A stretch of DNA of 64,000 bases, taken from assembly GCA_029204225.1 (NCBI GenBank), contig CM055096.1, positions 74,807,521-74,871,520 on the forward strand. The letters run 5' to 3'. The notes under the pieces are model-generated. The model was not told where the DNA came from and made no database searches. It saw only the letters and a list, made by a program, of their open reading frames with translations. Positions 1-10,967 of the stretch are shown in pieces. Within the stretch, counting starts at the first letter, position 1. Each line of letters begins with the position of its first letter. This stretch comes from Diphasiastrum complanatum (Eukaryota; Streptophyta; Lycopodiopsida; Lycopodiales; Lycopodiaceae). Made by a program: the position numbers and the translations under genes.

Positions 1-267
1 ACGCAACCCTTGACAATATCCAAGTAATCCGCTATTTTCTTCACATACAAATATGAGAAGATGAGTTACGGACTTAAAATCTGGACACAAATTGGTAGCT
101 GGATCATTAGGATAAATTGATCCATCCACCCACAAATCTATATTCATATGATTATTCATTCTCAATTCTCTAACTATAGCAACAACATTCTCTACAACTT
201 TCGATTTTTTCTTAATAATTGGAGTGCATTCCATAGGAAGAGCAACATGCAAATGGAACATTGCCAT
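1..267 (-). CDS. Partial unidentified ORF running off the left edge
   Basis: An open frame of 89 codons starts at an ATG (267-265, minus strand), just after an in-frame TAG, and is still open at base 1. The protein begins MAMFHLHVALPMEC, has a basic KKKSK stretch, and then an LWVDGSIYPNDPAT segment. It has an even amino-acid mix and is not low complexity, so it could be the first exon of a real gene. I do not recognise the family. It could equally be a transposon-borne or decayed gene, because its neighbours to the right are pseudogenic. The rest of the gene lies outside the window. Confidence 0.35.
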   Translation of the reverse strand, partial: MAMFHLHVALPMECTPIIKKKSKVVENVVAIVRELRMNNHMNIDLWVDGSIYPNDPATNLCPDFKSVTHLLIFVCEENSGLLGYCQGLR

Positions 268-1016
268 TGTTGAAAGCTACAATCCGCAAATGCTTCAAAC
301 TACAGTAAATCTACATGAATAGACCTAGCACACCTTACTTTTGTAATGTTTATGTCGCATTGAAAAATTGTTCCGCCTCATATTTCACTATAAGCATACA
401 ATGATTCCAAAAGTTCTGCTACTCTCGCTTCAGTTTTTGCATTGAGCACACCAAGATTTTTAGTCTTAAAGCTCTAGTCCCGAATTTTGGAATGAGCATG
501 AAGAGAAATTATTACATCTCATGCTTAACTAGCTATTGTCTGAAGTTAACCATACCAGTTAAACGTCGGACACGGTCTGAAACTCGGAAAACGACGACAT
601 AAGTTAACGGTTCACATGCTCTCTCTACGTAACCTCTCTCTAAGGAAGCTGTAGTTTTGGTGTGGATTTCGTACTTTGATCATGTAAAAGATTGGTCGAG
701 TGATGTGTCCAGGTACAATATTGTTGATCAAAAGCTGGTGGCACAACTTGTGTTCTCTTTTTGATTGAATCGAAATGCTGCTAATGAGAATAACGGAGGT
801 GAGCTAGTTTTTGGAGGAGTTGACCCTAAACATTTCAGTGGGGAGCATATTTATACGCCTGTTACAAGGGAAGGTTATTGGCAGGTACAACTTGTACTAT
901 CATTGGTTGTGTTTTGAAGCTGTTTGTGAGGTGTACAATTGTTCATCAAGATTTGACATAATGGCATATGGCAGATCGCAATGGGTGACGTTCTTTTTGG
1001 TGGAAAAAGTACATGT

Positions 1017-1377
1017 AATTCATATTCGTGAGCACAAATATGATCTGCATGCTAGTGAAAGAATGTGAAAAATTCAATTTTTCATCAATGTCTATTCTTC
1101 GCTACAATTGGAGATCAATTCTCTGATACCGAAATAAATTGATTCGAACTGAAGAATAATTTGATATCGTGAAAGATAGCAAGTATAAGAGCTTGCGCTC
1201 TGATATAGTATTAGGCCTTGAAGAAGAATCAATGCTCTGATACCATGTTGGAAAGAGGTGTGTAAAAGATAGGTCGAAAAGAATTGAATAAAAAGAATCC
1301 AAATGACAAGAATTAAAAAAGCATTGTCCAAGTATATGGTCTAAAATTGTCTATATGTAATTGGCGTTGTATATGCG
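1017..1377 (-). mobile_element. Ty1-copia LTR/leader fragment inside the proteinase exon
   Basis: The segment carries GCTCTGATACCA at 1234-1245, the reverse complement of the initiator-tRNA-Met primer binding site TGGTATCAGAGC used by copia elements. TGTTGGAAAG follows at once, which has the look of an LTR end read on the minus strand. The same arrangement occurs at 9680-9697. The 8-mer ATGTAATT flanks the segment (about 1013-1020 and 1355-1362) and may be an insertion duplication. Only a fragment is present, with no coding region. Confidence 0.55.
1105..1245 (-). repeat. Cluster of four PBS-like motifs, period about 38 bp
   Basis: Motifs resembling the reverse complement of the tRNA-iMet primer binding site recur at about 1120 (CTCTGATACC), 1159 (TTTGATATC), 1197 (GCTCTGATAT) and 1234 (GCTCTGATACCA). 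Spacing is 37-39 bp. Only the last abuts the presumed LTR end. Intervening sequence is partly alike (gaagaat-type blocks), so this looks like a degenerate tandem repeat in the element's leader. Confidence 0.5.
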
Positions 1378-1413
1378 ACAAGATTTTGTGCTGGAGGATG
1401 TGCTGCAATTGTA

Positions 1414-1760
1414 ATGATAGGGGAAAAATTCCCAATGGGGGATTGGTCTCGCCAGGAAGCCCTACAGGGGAAGGGCCCACACTGCCCTTACGTGAGTGAT
1501 TGGGGAATGCCGCTTCCAATCCCGAGGGCCATCCCAACCACCCCGTGCTCCCTAGCCGATGAGGGTTTTCCAGGCCCCCAGAGGCACGGCTGCAGGGATG
1601 TGTAATTGTAATCTTAGTCCTATCGGTCTTGAGGCCTAGACTTCTCGTCCTCTAGATCGTCCACCCCTCTATGAGGAGGGGAGTTGTTCAAGGCGACGGT
1701 TGTTTCAGAAGAGACAACAACTTGAGATCAGAGGGGAAAACATGATGGTGTTCCCAAAGG
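1414..1760. other. GC-rich segment of unknown origin
   Basis: This stretch is much richer in G and C than its surroundings. It has runs such as GGGGGATTGG and blocks like CTACAGGGGAAGGGCCC, and starts abruptly where the proteinase reading frame ends. No convincing coding frame, terminal inverted repeat or tRNA-like box was found. It could be a SINE-like or MITE-like insertion, or a fragment captured from a GC-rich gene. Confidence 0.3.
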
Positions 1761-4019
1761 GCAGAAATTATGTTAGTTTCAAATGTAGACAAGGGATATA
1801 CTCCGCTTCATCAAATGTGTGTGGAGCTTCAGCCAATGAGCATAGACAATAGTAGCCTCAGAAATATTTTGGATGATCTTTAGCAAACGCGTGCAATGGA
1901 GCTGTATGTTTTGGAGCCACGTATTGATTCGAGTATGTATTCTTATGGATAGAACGCCAATGACATTGCTCTGGCCACTCTTTGTGTTGCCTGTGTCACT
2001 GGACCAGAAAGCAAGGTCTTCAATCTTGTTCAGAAAGTTTTAGAGTGAGTGATCTGATCGTAGCTCCGGGAGGGTGCTTTCACAGTAGAACTTACATATC
2101 TGAAGTGATGATCAAGCGGCAGTGCTGCCCATGACTCTCGGGTATTCATGCACAGAATTTATGAAACTATCCCTTTCTCTCTCAAAAGAGATTGTTACTT
2201 TCCTCTCTTGTGGATCGAGCTATCGCCCTCCTTCTACTGTGGACCCCAAAAACCCATGGCCTCACCCTCTTGTGAAGCTGACTCCCAAAACATGAAAAGA
2301 AAAAGCTCTCTCTCCCTCATGGAATGGATCCTCACGAGTTTTGATCATGACATAAATCCCCTCTCTCTTTAGAGTGCCTCACTCCTCAAATCCACTCGCT
2401 GGTTTGCCCGACTAGCATAATGACGGTTCTCTCATAGCCACCATCACCAACAACTCGCTTTATCAATAACATCACTAACATACAAACAAAAAATCCTCCT
2501 CCATCACCTCACCCTACCACTCAACATTCTTTCATACTTGCTCATTCTCTTGCATTTTTCATTCTCTCCCATTCATGCATTCTCTCTCTTAATGCAAAGA
2601 GAGCCTCTCCTCTTTATAGGCATCCCTCCAAGCTTCCCCTTCATAATGCCAAATTTTCACTCTTCAAGCCTTTCATGAAAAGTGTCCCGCTTTGTACATG
2701 GGCTCTTAGTTGTCTTGAAGTGGTACCCCCTTTGTCTTGAAAAGATATTTTGGTTCACTGGTACTGGGGTACCACTTGTGTGAGCCACTTTTCTCTTTTG
2801 CACTTGTTGGCGGTGTAAATGGCAAGTACTTCACTTGCTTGTCCTTCTTAATTGGGTAGTCCTCTTTGCTACTTGTGGTCAACCCCTACCATTTGTAGGT
2901 AGGATATTTTTGCTAAGCAAGGATCTACTTTCGTAGTTTATCATGTATAGCTGATCTATTCTTTTATTATTTTTTTGAGAAATATTGGTTCTGGCTTTCA
3001 AATGGTTTCTTGCTTTCAAATGAAATGGTGACATCAATGTTTCTGTGGTGACAATGTCTGGTTTTGTTGAAGTAAATCCTTGCATAAGAACTGCTCACTA
3101 CACTATGGCCCTTTCTTCAATGACCATACTTCCCCTGATATCAGCCATAGCTTACGATGACTGTTGAATCCTAATGTGGATTCCGTGGACATACAAAAAC
3201 AATTCTCCAGCGAACTGAATATCTTGAGGTCTGACAATCATAGGTTCTAAAGTTAGTGTGGTTGATCGATATTACAATTTGATTTATCTTTGCAACTATA
3301 GATTAGCAAACTGTATCCTTAAATTTATGGCATCTCCTGATAGGTATCTACTTTTGACCAAAATGATGATCAATTTTTTAACTTGTACTAGCCAGACAAT
3401 TTTCTATCTCAGTTTTAAGCTTAGTCCTAACTCGCATTCAGCACACCTTCGAAAACTATTTGGTTCGAACATATTTTGTTCGGTGTCAATTTTTCCAGTT
3501 CCAAATAAAACATCTACTAGATGCTACAAAAAATGCATTTTTGCACTAAAGTTTTTATATTGTTTTATGCTAGAGTTAAGCTTCTTTCAGCTGCACCGTC
3601 TTCTACCATGTTCATAAATTCACAAAAAATTGAAGGGAGTCTACAAAAACTTTGAGCTTATTTTAAGTCTCTACCCCGTTTCATTCCATCTTCTCCTTGT
3701 TAATTTTGTGTTTTTTCATGTCATTTTATTCAATGTGAAGGGATATAACACTTGAGCTTGCTTTAAGTTTATAACCATTCTTAGAGATCATTTCAATTTT
3801 CAAAGGCAATCCTAATCGAAGGAGGAAGTTGATGTCCTTATTGTCCAAGAAACTAGTCTTAGTTTGCTATGTTTATGTTCACATGAGCAAATTTGTCTTT
3901 GTCTCTTGTGTTGTTATTCTCATTTTGGTTGATTTTTTTATAGCTTTGGTAAAACAGTTCTCTCAATCTGGACATAATAAAGGTAATGCAAATTTAACTC
4001 AGAATTAACTCTTACTAGT
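1760..4019. other. No recognisable gene; one coding-like stretch
   Basis: At about 1760-2045 (+) a frame with two stops reads like diverged coding sequence (for example MCVELQPMSIDNSSL and NANDIALATLCVACV). I cannot name the family. The rest is AT-rich with pyrimidine-rich blocks at 2340-2640 and short unsupported ORFs. Nothing else was identified. Confidence 0.35.
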
Positions 4020-4608
4020 ATCACTATGTTGCTACAAGAAGACAATCGAAGAAGTCAAGACACCTCATTGACTTCATCATCTCACGATCTATATGTCAAC
4101 AAAGGTTCAAAACGATAGAAGAAGAAAAGCTCTAAGCAATCCGCATCAAATAAAAAACTGATGCAAATTCAAGAGCAATTATCAAATCCACAATTGAAGA
4201 AGAAGATGTTTTGTAAGTATTGCAAATGCACTAATCATGAGATCCAGGATTGCTGGGTATTAAAAACAAAGAATGCCAACAAACAACCAGATCAACAAGT
4301 GAATGCAGTCACAACACCATCTCCCAAACTTGACATGGACGAAGGAGCTCTTATGGTCAAAGACCAAAAGGCACAACGATAATTCTTGGTTTCTGGATTT
4401 TGGAGCTACTCAACATATGATCAGTCATCGTGAGCATTTGTACTCCTATATGCCTTAATGTACAAAGAAATTCGTTCATCTTGGCGATGATAGCACACAC
4501 ACTATCAAAGGTGAAGGCACTGTAAGATTGACATTGCAACATGATCAATTCAAACTACTATCAAACGTTTTGTATGTACATAAACTCTCTACGAATATGT
4601 TATTCTCC
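4020..4608 (+). mobile_element. Ty1-copia gag/protease remnant
   Basis: The end of a copia gag is visible, with a CCHC zinc knuckle (CKYCKCTNHEIQDC, around 4210-4255), followed by the protease start WFLDFGATQHMISHREHLY at about 4386. Family members have D-[ST]-G-A at this point; here the middle residue is Phe, so the catalytic motif is broken. Protease-like sequence continues (LGDDSTHTIKGEGTVRL) to NVLYVHKLSTNM near 4600, with a stop at 4380 and another at the SYMP* position. The copia sequence ends abruptly and a gypsy polymerase in the opposite orientation begins. Confidence 0.8.
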
Positions 4609-4619
4609 ACAATCATGTG

Positions 4620-5792
4620 TAGCAAGTCTTGGAAGGCCATTTGCATGACCCTCTGAAACGTTGAAGGGGCGTTGCATCAGCCAAAAGACATGACATTATA
4701 AGTATAGACGTCATTTAATGTGGCAAGTGCGATTTTGTGTCTATCTTCTCTAGCAATTTGTACCAAAAAATAGCCACTAAACCCATCCAAGAAACTGAAA
4801 GCTTAAGGTCTTGTCATTTCCTCAAGGATTTGTGTAGTTAAGGATAAGGGAAAATGGTTTTTTTTTCGTAATTACATTAAGATTCTTTAGATCGATGTAG
4901 ATACAAAGCTTGATGTTTTTCTTGGGTACGATCACAATGGGTGATACCCAATCAGTATGTTGGATCTCATAGATGAAGCCAACATCTAACAATTTCTTAA
5001 TATCTTCATCAATTCACTCGTGATAAACAAGGTTACTTTGGTACGACTTAGCCCGAATAGGCTTAGCTTTCTCCTCTAAAGGAACAGTATGGACCGCTAT
5101 TTCAGACGGGGACCCCTTTCATTTCAGTATAATTCCATGCAAATACATCCCTGTATTTGCGGAGTAAGGTCTCTAGATCAAAAAGTTAAGCTGACATGAG
5201 GTGGGCTCCGACGTGAACAATGCGATCCACATTCTCATCAGGACCTTTAAGATTTAGCTCTATGATTTTGGTTGGTCATTCAAAGGATTGGAAAACTGTT
5301 GTCGTTTCCCTTTGTGGTTGTGGCAGCTGGATGACTATGTCACCAAGTGTGAAGTCCTTAGACTTGCTTGGTAGATCAAAAGGTGGTTCCACAAAGTCTT
5401 CGAAACTTTGGGGGATCACTTGTGTGGATGCGCTACCAGATGTGGAAGTTTGATCGGAGGGTTTGTCTTTTAGGTGTTCAGACAATGGCTTCATTGATTG
5501 CTTAAGCTTCTCATGCATATGTTTTTGTCTCTCGGTTAATTTTGTATCAAGTATGGGATTTTTTTGGAACTGAGGTTTTCTAATTTGTTGGGGAGGTGGT
5601 GTGGTTGCCTCGTGAATCAATTCTTCATTAATTGTATCCCAGACTTCGTTTGGATACATGTCCCATGTGTATACCTTGGGCCCAATTTATAATGTCAGTT
5701 GATCTTCTATAGTGGCCTTTCGGTTGGATCGAGATAATACCTGGTGCCCTCATTGTAGAGGTGCACACACTGGCAATGAGGGAACGACGCCA
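4620..5792 (-). mobile_element. Ty3-gypsy pol remnant with PBS
   Basis: On the minus strand, 4630-5110 encodes a degraded gypsy reverse transcriptase. Visible blocks are the palm entry (DEDIKKLLDVGFIYEI), WVSPIVIVPKK and a relic of the VMPFG block (NVMSFGLMQRPFN). Upstream in the minus direction lies a 127-aa open stretch (5276-5659) resembling the spacer between gag and pol. At 5780-5792 is the reverse complement of TGGCGTCGTTCCC, a typical gypsy primer binding site, placing the 5' LTR to the right. Gag with a zinc knuckle was not found between the PBS and the spacer, and integrase is absent, so the element is internally deleted. Confidence 0.8.
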
Positions 5793-5794
5793 AA

Positions 5795-5827
5795 TGTTCA
5801 CAGATTCCTACAACGAATCTGTGAACA
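5795..5827. repeat. 13-bp perfect inverted repeat at LTR end
   Basis: TGTTCACAGATTC at 5795-5807 is followed by a 7-nt loop and its exact reverse complement at 5815-5827. The hairpin sits exactly at the LTR end next to the primer binding site. Confidence 0.85.
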
Positions 5828-6200
5828 GGATTTACTATAGTTCTTCTTGGTTTCTTGAACTCTGGAAACCGGGTGTTTCTGTCCGTTCCAGGAAGCTGGT
5901 TCGTTAAGATTAATCTTCTTAGTTTGAACTGTTTTAGACAGAAAGATTTAACGTTTACTCAGACATGTTTCCCAACCTGTCAATGGAATGATCAAGATCC
6001 GTTCACTCCAACTACATGCACATGCATTCACATGCAACCAAGGCTTGTTCATAGGCAGATCAGCGTTTCAAACAAGTGAACAATCAATGATTCTTGCTAC
6101 TAATTAATTCTAGATATTCAACAAATAGTAAATTACAGAGATTAATCTATAGATCAAGAACAAAAAGCAAGAAACTAGCTACCTAACAACATACTGGCAA

Positions 6201-6238
6201 TCCAAGAATCAAGAAACACCCATCTGTTGATTCTTGGA
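6201..6238. repeat. 12-bp perfect inverted repeat
   Basis: TCCAAGAATCAA (6201-6212) pairs exactly with TTGATTCTTGGA (6227-6238) across a 14-nt loop, within the gypsy LTR region. Confidence 0.85.
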
Positions 6239-6324
6239 TAACCCAAGAACAATCAAGAACTAGATTGTTAGAAGATTTGCAAGATTTGAATCACAATTCC
6301 AGCCTATCTAGCTTACTTGGATGT

Positions 6325-7640
6325 TGAGAATCATCTGGGAGATACTCTGAAATCTGCTAATACTTTTCATAGTTCATTAGTATAAATTTCATTTGAATAG
6401 ACACTTTTTGAAAGTGTGGGAAAGTTAGAATACAAGTTTGAGTAGATTCAAATCTGAATATTGGGTACTTTGAATCTAGACCCAAAAATAGTAGGGTTAG
6501 CATTTTGGAGGGAAAACCAAGTGGCCAAACAGGTTTTGAACATGCTATAAAAGGAGAAAACTCTTGGAGAGACACATCTTTCCTCTTCTCTATCTCATTT
6601 CATGCTTATACATGGTTCTCTTGGGTTCTACTATTCGTTGGTGCACTATACTTGTGATTGCATGCAATTCTATGTGTAGAATGATCTATATTTATTATTT
6701 TTGGATCCACACGTGTGAAATACATTAGCTTGCTGGTTTTGTATGCACAACAATTTTAGATTGTCATTTGATTCATGTTTGATCAAGTTCTATTAGAGTT
6801 TGCATCTCATTTTGTGTGTAGATGCTGATTTTTCTACATTGGTGAGATTTTCTTCTTCTATAACCAAAGATTAGGGAAATGGATTGGATAATCAATGATC
6901 TAAAATCTTTCACATGGTATCAAAGCTTGTGTTTCAGGTTATGAAGGAGATAATTATATCTATCAATGATTTGGTGAAGATATCAAAAGAGCATGCTAGA
7001 GGGGATTCTACACCAATATCGAGTTTTTTGCTTTTGTAGATTGGATCTTTTGTAGATCAAAACCTATATAGGTCCACAAACTTGATCAATTCTGATTTTT
7101 GTTTTCACATACTGTATTTGGCCAGTTTTTGGATTATTGGATCAGCCTAAGTGGTGGCTAGTAGATTGCATATCAAATTTTCAGCATTTGCATGTAGATT
7201 TGGAATAGTCATTTTTTTGTGATTTTGTCAAAACCCTAATTTTTATTGGATCTCTAGATAGTGAGGTTGCTAGATTTCATTTGAGTGTGTTTCAATCTTA
7301 GGAAGTGACAAAATTCATTAGATTGAGGATAAATCATAGGTTGATTAAGATTCCATGATTCTATGTGTTGATTTGCTTGGTATAAGTGCTAGAAGAGAAT
7401 TGTTGAGATAGTTTCAAATCTTTGTGATTTCATTTGAAAACATTTGTTGTTGTTCAAAGGAGTGCTTTGTGCATTGAAATAGGTTGAAAGAGAAGATCGG
7501 GTCATTGCTACATGGCAATCTCAATTGGAGTCATGTTGGAAGCCAATGATAGGCTTACCTCAAGTAACTATTCATTGTGGAAAGTGAGGATGGACTCACT
7601 TTTTGAGATGAATGATGTTTTGGATATTGTTGTAGTTTGG
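6325..7640 (+). mobile_element. Ty1-copia 5' end: LTR, PBS and gag start
   Basis: An LTR of roughly 590 bp ends in CTTTCACA at 6914. TGGTATCAAAGC (6915-6926), a copia tRNA-Met primer binding site, follows directly. A TATA box (TATAAAA, 6546-6552) lies inside. After a leader of about 580 bp, a gag start appears near 7512 with the family signature LTSSNYSLWKVRMDSLFE, ending around 7635. The element is truncated there. The LTR is the same family as the minus-strand copy at 49791-50420: both share the blocks AAAAGTGTGGGAAAGTTAG-like, GGATCCACACGTGTGAAATA and others. The 5' boundary (TGAGAATC) is tentative. Confidence 0.8.
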
Positions 7641-7797
7641 AGGAGAGACTAGCAACACAACAAGATCTATTTTTTATTTTTTTGTTCTATTTAATTCAAT
7701 TTTTGCCCAACTTTATATTCTCTGTAATTCGATTTGAATAACTAGGATTGTAGAACATTGAAAGTGCTTTCTAGACATATAATTTCTTTTTGATTTC

Positions 7798-7964
<167 letters not shown>

Positions 7965-7974
7965 TTACCCTTGC

Positions 7975-9056
7975 TTGAGTAGTGTTAATGGGTCTGGTTT
8001 TTTACTCGCATTTTGCACAGTCGAAAAATGCGAAAAACTCGACAGTGTAGTTTTACATGCAGTTTTCAACAGCCGAAAAATGCAAAAAACTTGACACTGT
8101 GTTTTTACGTGAAAAAATACGACACTGCATTTTTACATGTAGTTTTCAACAGGCGAAAAAGGCAAAAAACCTGACATTGTGTTTTTACATGGGTTTTCTA
8201 ACAGGTGATAGGTGTCTTCCAAATGCCGAAGGTGTCTTCCAAATGCCGAATGTGTCTTCTCAAATGCCGAATGTGTCTTCCAAATGCCGAAGGTGTCTTC
8301 TCAAATGCCGAAGGTGTCTTCCAAACCTGAAGGTTGCCCTCAGGTAAAGGCAACGGCCAAAAGGCCAAGGAGTGTCACATTTTCCAGTCTGCCAAAATAC
8401 ACAGATTGTCGCTATCAGACCTGAAAGCCTTCACGCTCCATCAACGAACTGATCCCTTGATCAGTTTACAGCTGTTAATCAATCTTGTAATTGTAAAATT
8501 AAGCTAGTACGAGATCTTTAGCTGATATATATTTATACATGTAGTTGAGCGATTGAAGGGTGATGAAAAGAAGAGGCAAATTCGTAAGCTCAGATAGCGG
8601 AGAACGCTCTTTATCAGTAGATGACTCCTTAGAGTTAGTGATATATATAGAGAGAGAACTATTTCAGAACCTTAGCAATTGTCTTGAATCTGTTAGTAGG
8701 ATCACGCGCTTATCAGCGCAATTGTATTGTGGTCTAATCGTTGTATTTACAACTTCAATATACAAATTCGCTATTGTTCTACACCTCAACATTCTTGTTG
8801 AATGATAACTCTCATTCCTCTCACACAAACACTATTAAGAAGAAACTGATGCCTGAATTAATTCTACACTCTCTTCATATTAGGTTGTCAGCAATAGAGG
8901 ATTGCATGGCTGTCTCAGATGCCTAATTGTTTTTGCAATCTTTCTTTCATGACAGTCTATGACTCCTACACTGATAATCTGATTTCACACATAAAGAACT
9001 GTGCATAACTCCATTCCTGCTAGTGGTTATAACAATTTGTTTTTCTTCGACATGAG
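7975..9056 (+). mobile_element. Copia-type LTR-like segment with internal repeats
   Basis: The segment contains repeated blocks of the type GCGAAAAA-n-AAAAACTTGACA followed by CTGTGTTTTTAC, about four times between 7990 and 8200. The same blocks occur in reverse complement at about 10690-10860, inside a defined minus-strand copia LTR (9692-10967). It runs to a PBS-like motif at 9057. I read it as a diverged LTR of the same family in the opposite orientation. The left boundary is unclear because it abuts the (GA)n tract. Confidence 0.5.
8205..8333 (+). repeat. Minisatellite, 20-21 bp unit, six copies
   Basis: The unit GGTGTCTTCCAAATGCCGAA (variants with TC inserted or T for G) is repeated six times, the last diverging to AAACCTGAAG. 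It lies within the LTR-like segment. Confidence 0.9.
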
Positions 9057-9172
9057 TGGTATTAGAGCAACACCACAATCACAACAGTGGCATTAAAGCT
9101 ACCACAAATTCCAACAGGTGGCATCAGAGAACACAACCACAATTCCAACAGTGGTATCAGAGCCACAATTCT
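9040..9172 (+). repeat. Tandem array of four PBS-like motifs, period 31-33 bp
   Basis: TGGTATTAGAGC (9057), TGGCATTAAAGC (9088), TGGCATCAGAGA (9119) and TGGTATCAGAGC (9152) all resemble the copia tRNA-iMet primer binding site, each preceded by CAACAG-like sequence. Unit consensus is roughly CACAATTCCAACAG plus the PBS motif. The last copy is a perfect PBS. Confidence 0.8.
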
Positions 9173-9184
9173 ACAACAATCACC

Positions 9185-9691
9185 ACTCGCCATCTTGAGG
9201 GAGTAAATTTTTTTCTTGAGATGTAGCTTGGAAGCTATATCTCGCACTTCGTATAGTGTGCTCAAGATGTCCCATACTTCTTTCAATGTCTAGGCCTCGG
9301 ATACATGGCCGATCTGGGTATCCGTAATATTGAGGATGATTTGCGCGAAAGCCTTTCCATCCTTCAGCTTCCATCTGGCGATTTCTGCGTCTTCTGCTTC
9401 GGGTTTTCCTTCTGCACCTGTAACAACGTCATACAATTCTTTAGCCATTAGTACAGTTTTCATCTTAAATTTTCACAGATGGTAATTGGCTCCATCAAGC
9501 TTGTCCATGATAGGACTGGTTTCCCTTGGGAATCCATGTGGAAGATTAGTCTAAGTGATAGGAAAAACTATTAGTGACTTAAGTATGAAAATCTGGTATT
9601 GAATTACAGAACAAGAAGACAATTACTCTATCTGCTGGTAGAGTCTTGTACTGTGGAAGCTTATCAGGCTACGAAAATAGCTCTGATACCA
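9185..9691 (-). mobile_element. Ty1-copia gag N-terminus and PBS
   Basis: The minus strand encodes copia gag (UBN2 type), seen in overlapping frames: ITDTQIGHVSEAL-like, then LKEVWDILSTLYEVRD, then KLHLKKKIYSLKMASGD, where similarity stops at about 9190. The reading frame has shifts. GCTCTGATACCA at 9680-9691 is the primer binding site on the minus strand and adjoins the LTR starting at 9692. Pol is missing to the left, where an unrelated + strand PBS-repeat array begins. Confidence 0.8.
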
Positions 9692-10967
9692 TGTTGGGAA
9701 AGTCGAAGGAGGGTGTGAGAAACAAACGTAGCTCGAAAAGAAACGAACACGAAAAGAAGCAAACTCGAAACTCGAATGAGAAATGAACTTGAACGTAAAG
9801 TGTTCGTGCATAGCAAAATGAGCTATATTACTCTTTTCCTAAGCATGACCACGCCTATAAAAAATGAACAGAACGTTAGTGATAGAAATCACGGTCGATT
9901 TGATTACGTAGCCAAACATTAAGCAACAAAACATCAGAAGAATAATTTGTTGCGAACAGCTAGACAAATTCTTAGTCGTGAATGATTCGCGAAGAGCTAG
10001 ACTGAGCTCGACTGATAATCAGTCTCGAATTAGTCGCGAAAGACAAGACTAAATATTAGTCGCCAACAACTAGACTAATAATAATTTGCTAAGAACAGAT
10101 TACTAGATTGAGTAATAAGAGAGTCAGACAGAATGTAGAAAAGCATAGCAAAATTGACACAAATCTGAACGCAGAACAAAACAGAGCTATTATCAGATTA
10201 AGTATAGCAAAATATACATGTCAATAATGTTGTGGAGCACAAGACAATAGCAGACGAAACTGCGTGATCTACAAAGCTAATTCAATCTAAAAAAGGAATG
10301 GACTTGTTACTAACAATACAAAAGAATCAATGCACAAGGCATCTACTTCGTCTATCTCTGATAAGTTTCTGATGCTATTATTTTCACACACTACTGAATA
10401 CGCAAGTGGTATTCAATATATACACAATTTTACAGGTGTGCAGATGAAGAAAGTACAAAGTGGATGTGCTGTCTGTAGGAGATCGTGGGTGGCTGTTGTC
10501 GTTGTCAAATCTGTTAGCACAACTGTATGGGATGAGCGTGAAAAGGCCGTGACGTTAGCCTTTGTTGAGATGAACGTTGGTGAAGATGCAAAAAATGCGA
10601 CACTCTGACAAATGCCTTAGGATTTGATTTACAAGGTCCCTTCACTTTTCCTAGGGCACCTTTGACATTTTGTAAGGCAGTGTCGTCTTTTTCGCTTGCG
10701 ACAAATCACGTGTAAAAACACAGTGTCACGTTTTTCACCTTTTTCGCCTGTGGAAATTTACTTGTATTTATGCAGACAGTCGAGTTTTTTTTTTTTCGCC
10801 TGTCTTATTTTACATGTAAATATGTAGACTATGCGACAACATGAGTAAAAAAAATGCAGCATGAATGGAGGCAGCTTACAATAGAATTTAGAAGAGTAGA
10901 GGAGATAAATCCAACAACAATCGGCTAGAGCTTGGTTCCAGAGGATCAACACATTCCTCATCCAACA
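9692..10967 (-). mobile_element. Copia LTR (minus orientation), about 1.28 kb
   Basis: The LTR is bounded by TGTTGG at 9692 and CCAACA at 10967, matching inverted ends, with the PBS immediately to its left. It holds the repeated GCGAAAAA/CTGTGTTTTTAC blocks. The small open frame at 10330-10608 lies wholly within it and is not a gene. Copia reverse transcriptase on the opposite strand resumes right after 10967, so the element probably inserted into, or recombined with, another copia. Confidence 0.75.

Larger units (their letters stand above)
690..1413 (+). pseudogene. Plant aspartic proteinase (phytepsin-like) remnant
   Basis: Three pieces of a plant A1 aspartic proteinase lie in order. Piece 1 (about 714-884) reads YNIVDQKLVAQ, then an in-frame TGA at 762-764 where the family normally has Trp, then LNRNA and [14 protein letters not shown] up to GYWQ. 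An intron with proper borders follows (GT at 885, AG ending at 974). Piece 2 (975-1016) reads IAMGDVLFGGKST. Piece 3 (1378-1413) reads TRFCAGGCAAIV, which should run straight on from GGKST and stop just before the second catalytic DSGTS motif. About 360 bp of copia LTR sequence (1017-1377) separates pieces 2 and 3, and the frame is lost after AAIV. The preserved intron shows it descends from a genomic gene copy, not a retrocopy. The N-terminal catalytic half was not found. Confidence 0.75.
5795..6324 (-). mobile_element. 5' LTR region of the gypsy element
   Basis: The sequence next to the gypsy PBS starts TGTTCACAG, as expected for an LTR terminus. The far boundary is uncertain: GTGAACA at 6076-6082 would close a 288-bp LTR with matching 7-bp ends, but similar sequence continues to where a copia LTR starts near 6325. 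Two hairpins lie inside (5795-5827 and 6201-6238), listed separately. Confidence 0.5.

Noticed and set aside
3258..3617. 119-codon ORF
   Set aside because: AT-rich chance frame without family resemblance.
9152..9163. tRNA-Met gene signal
   Set aside because: The match is only to the 3' end of tRNA-iMet, as expected of a retrotransposon primer binding site. No tRNA body is present.
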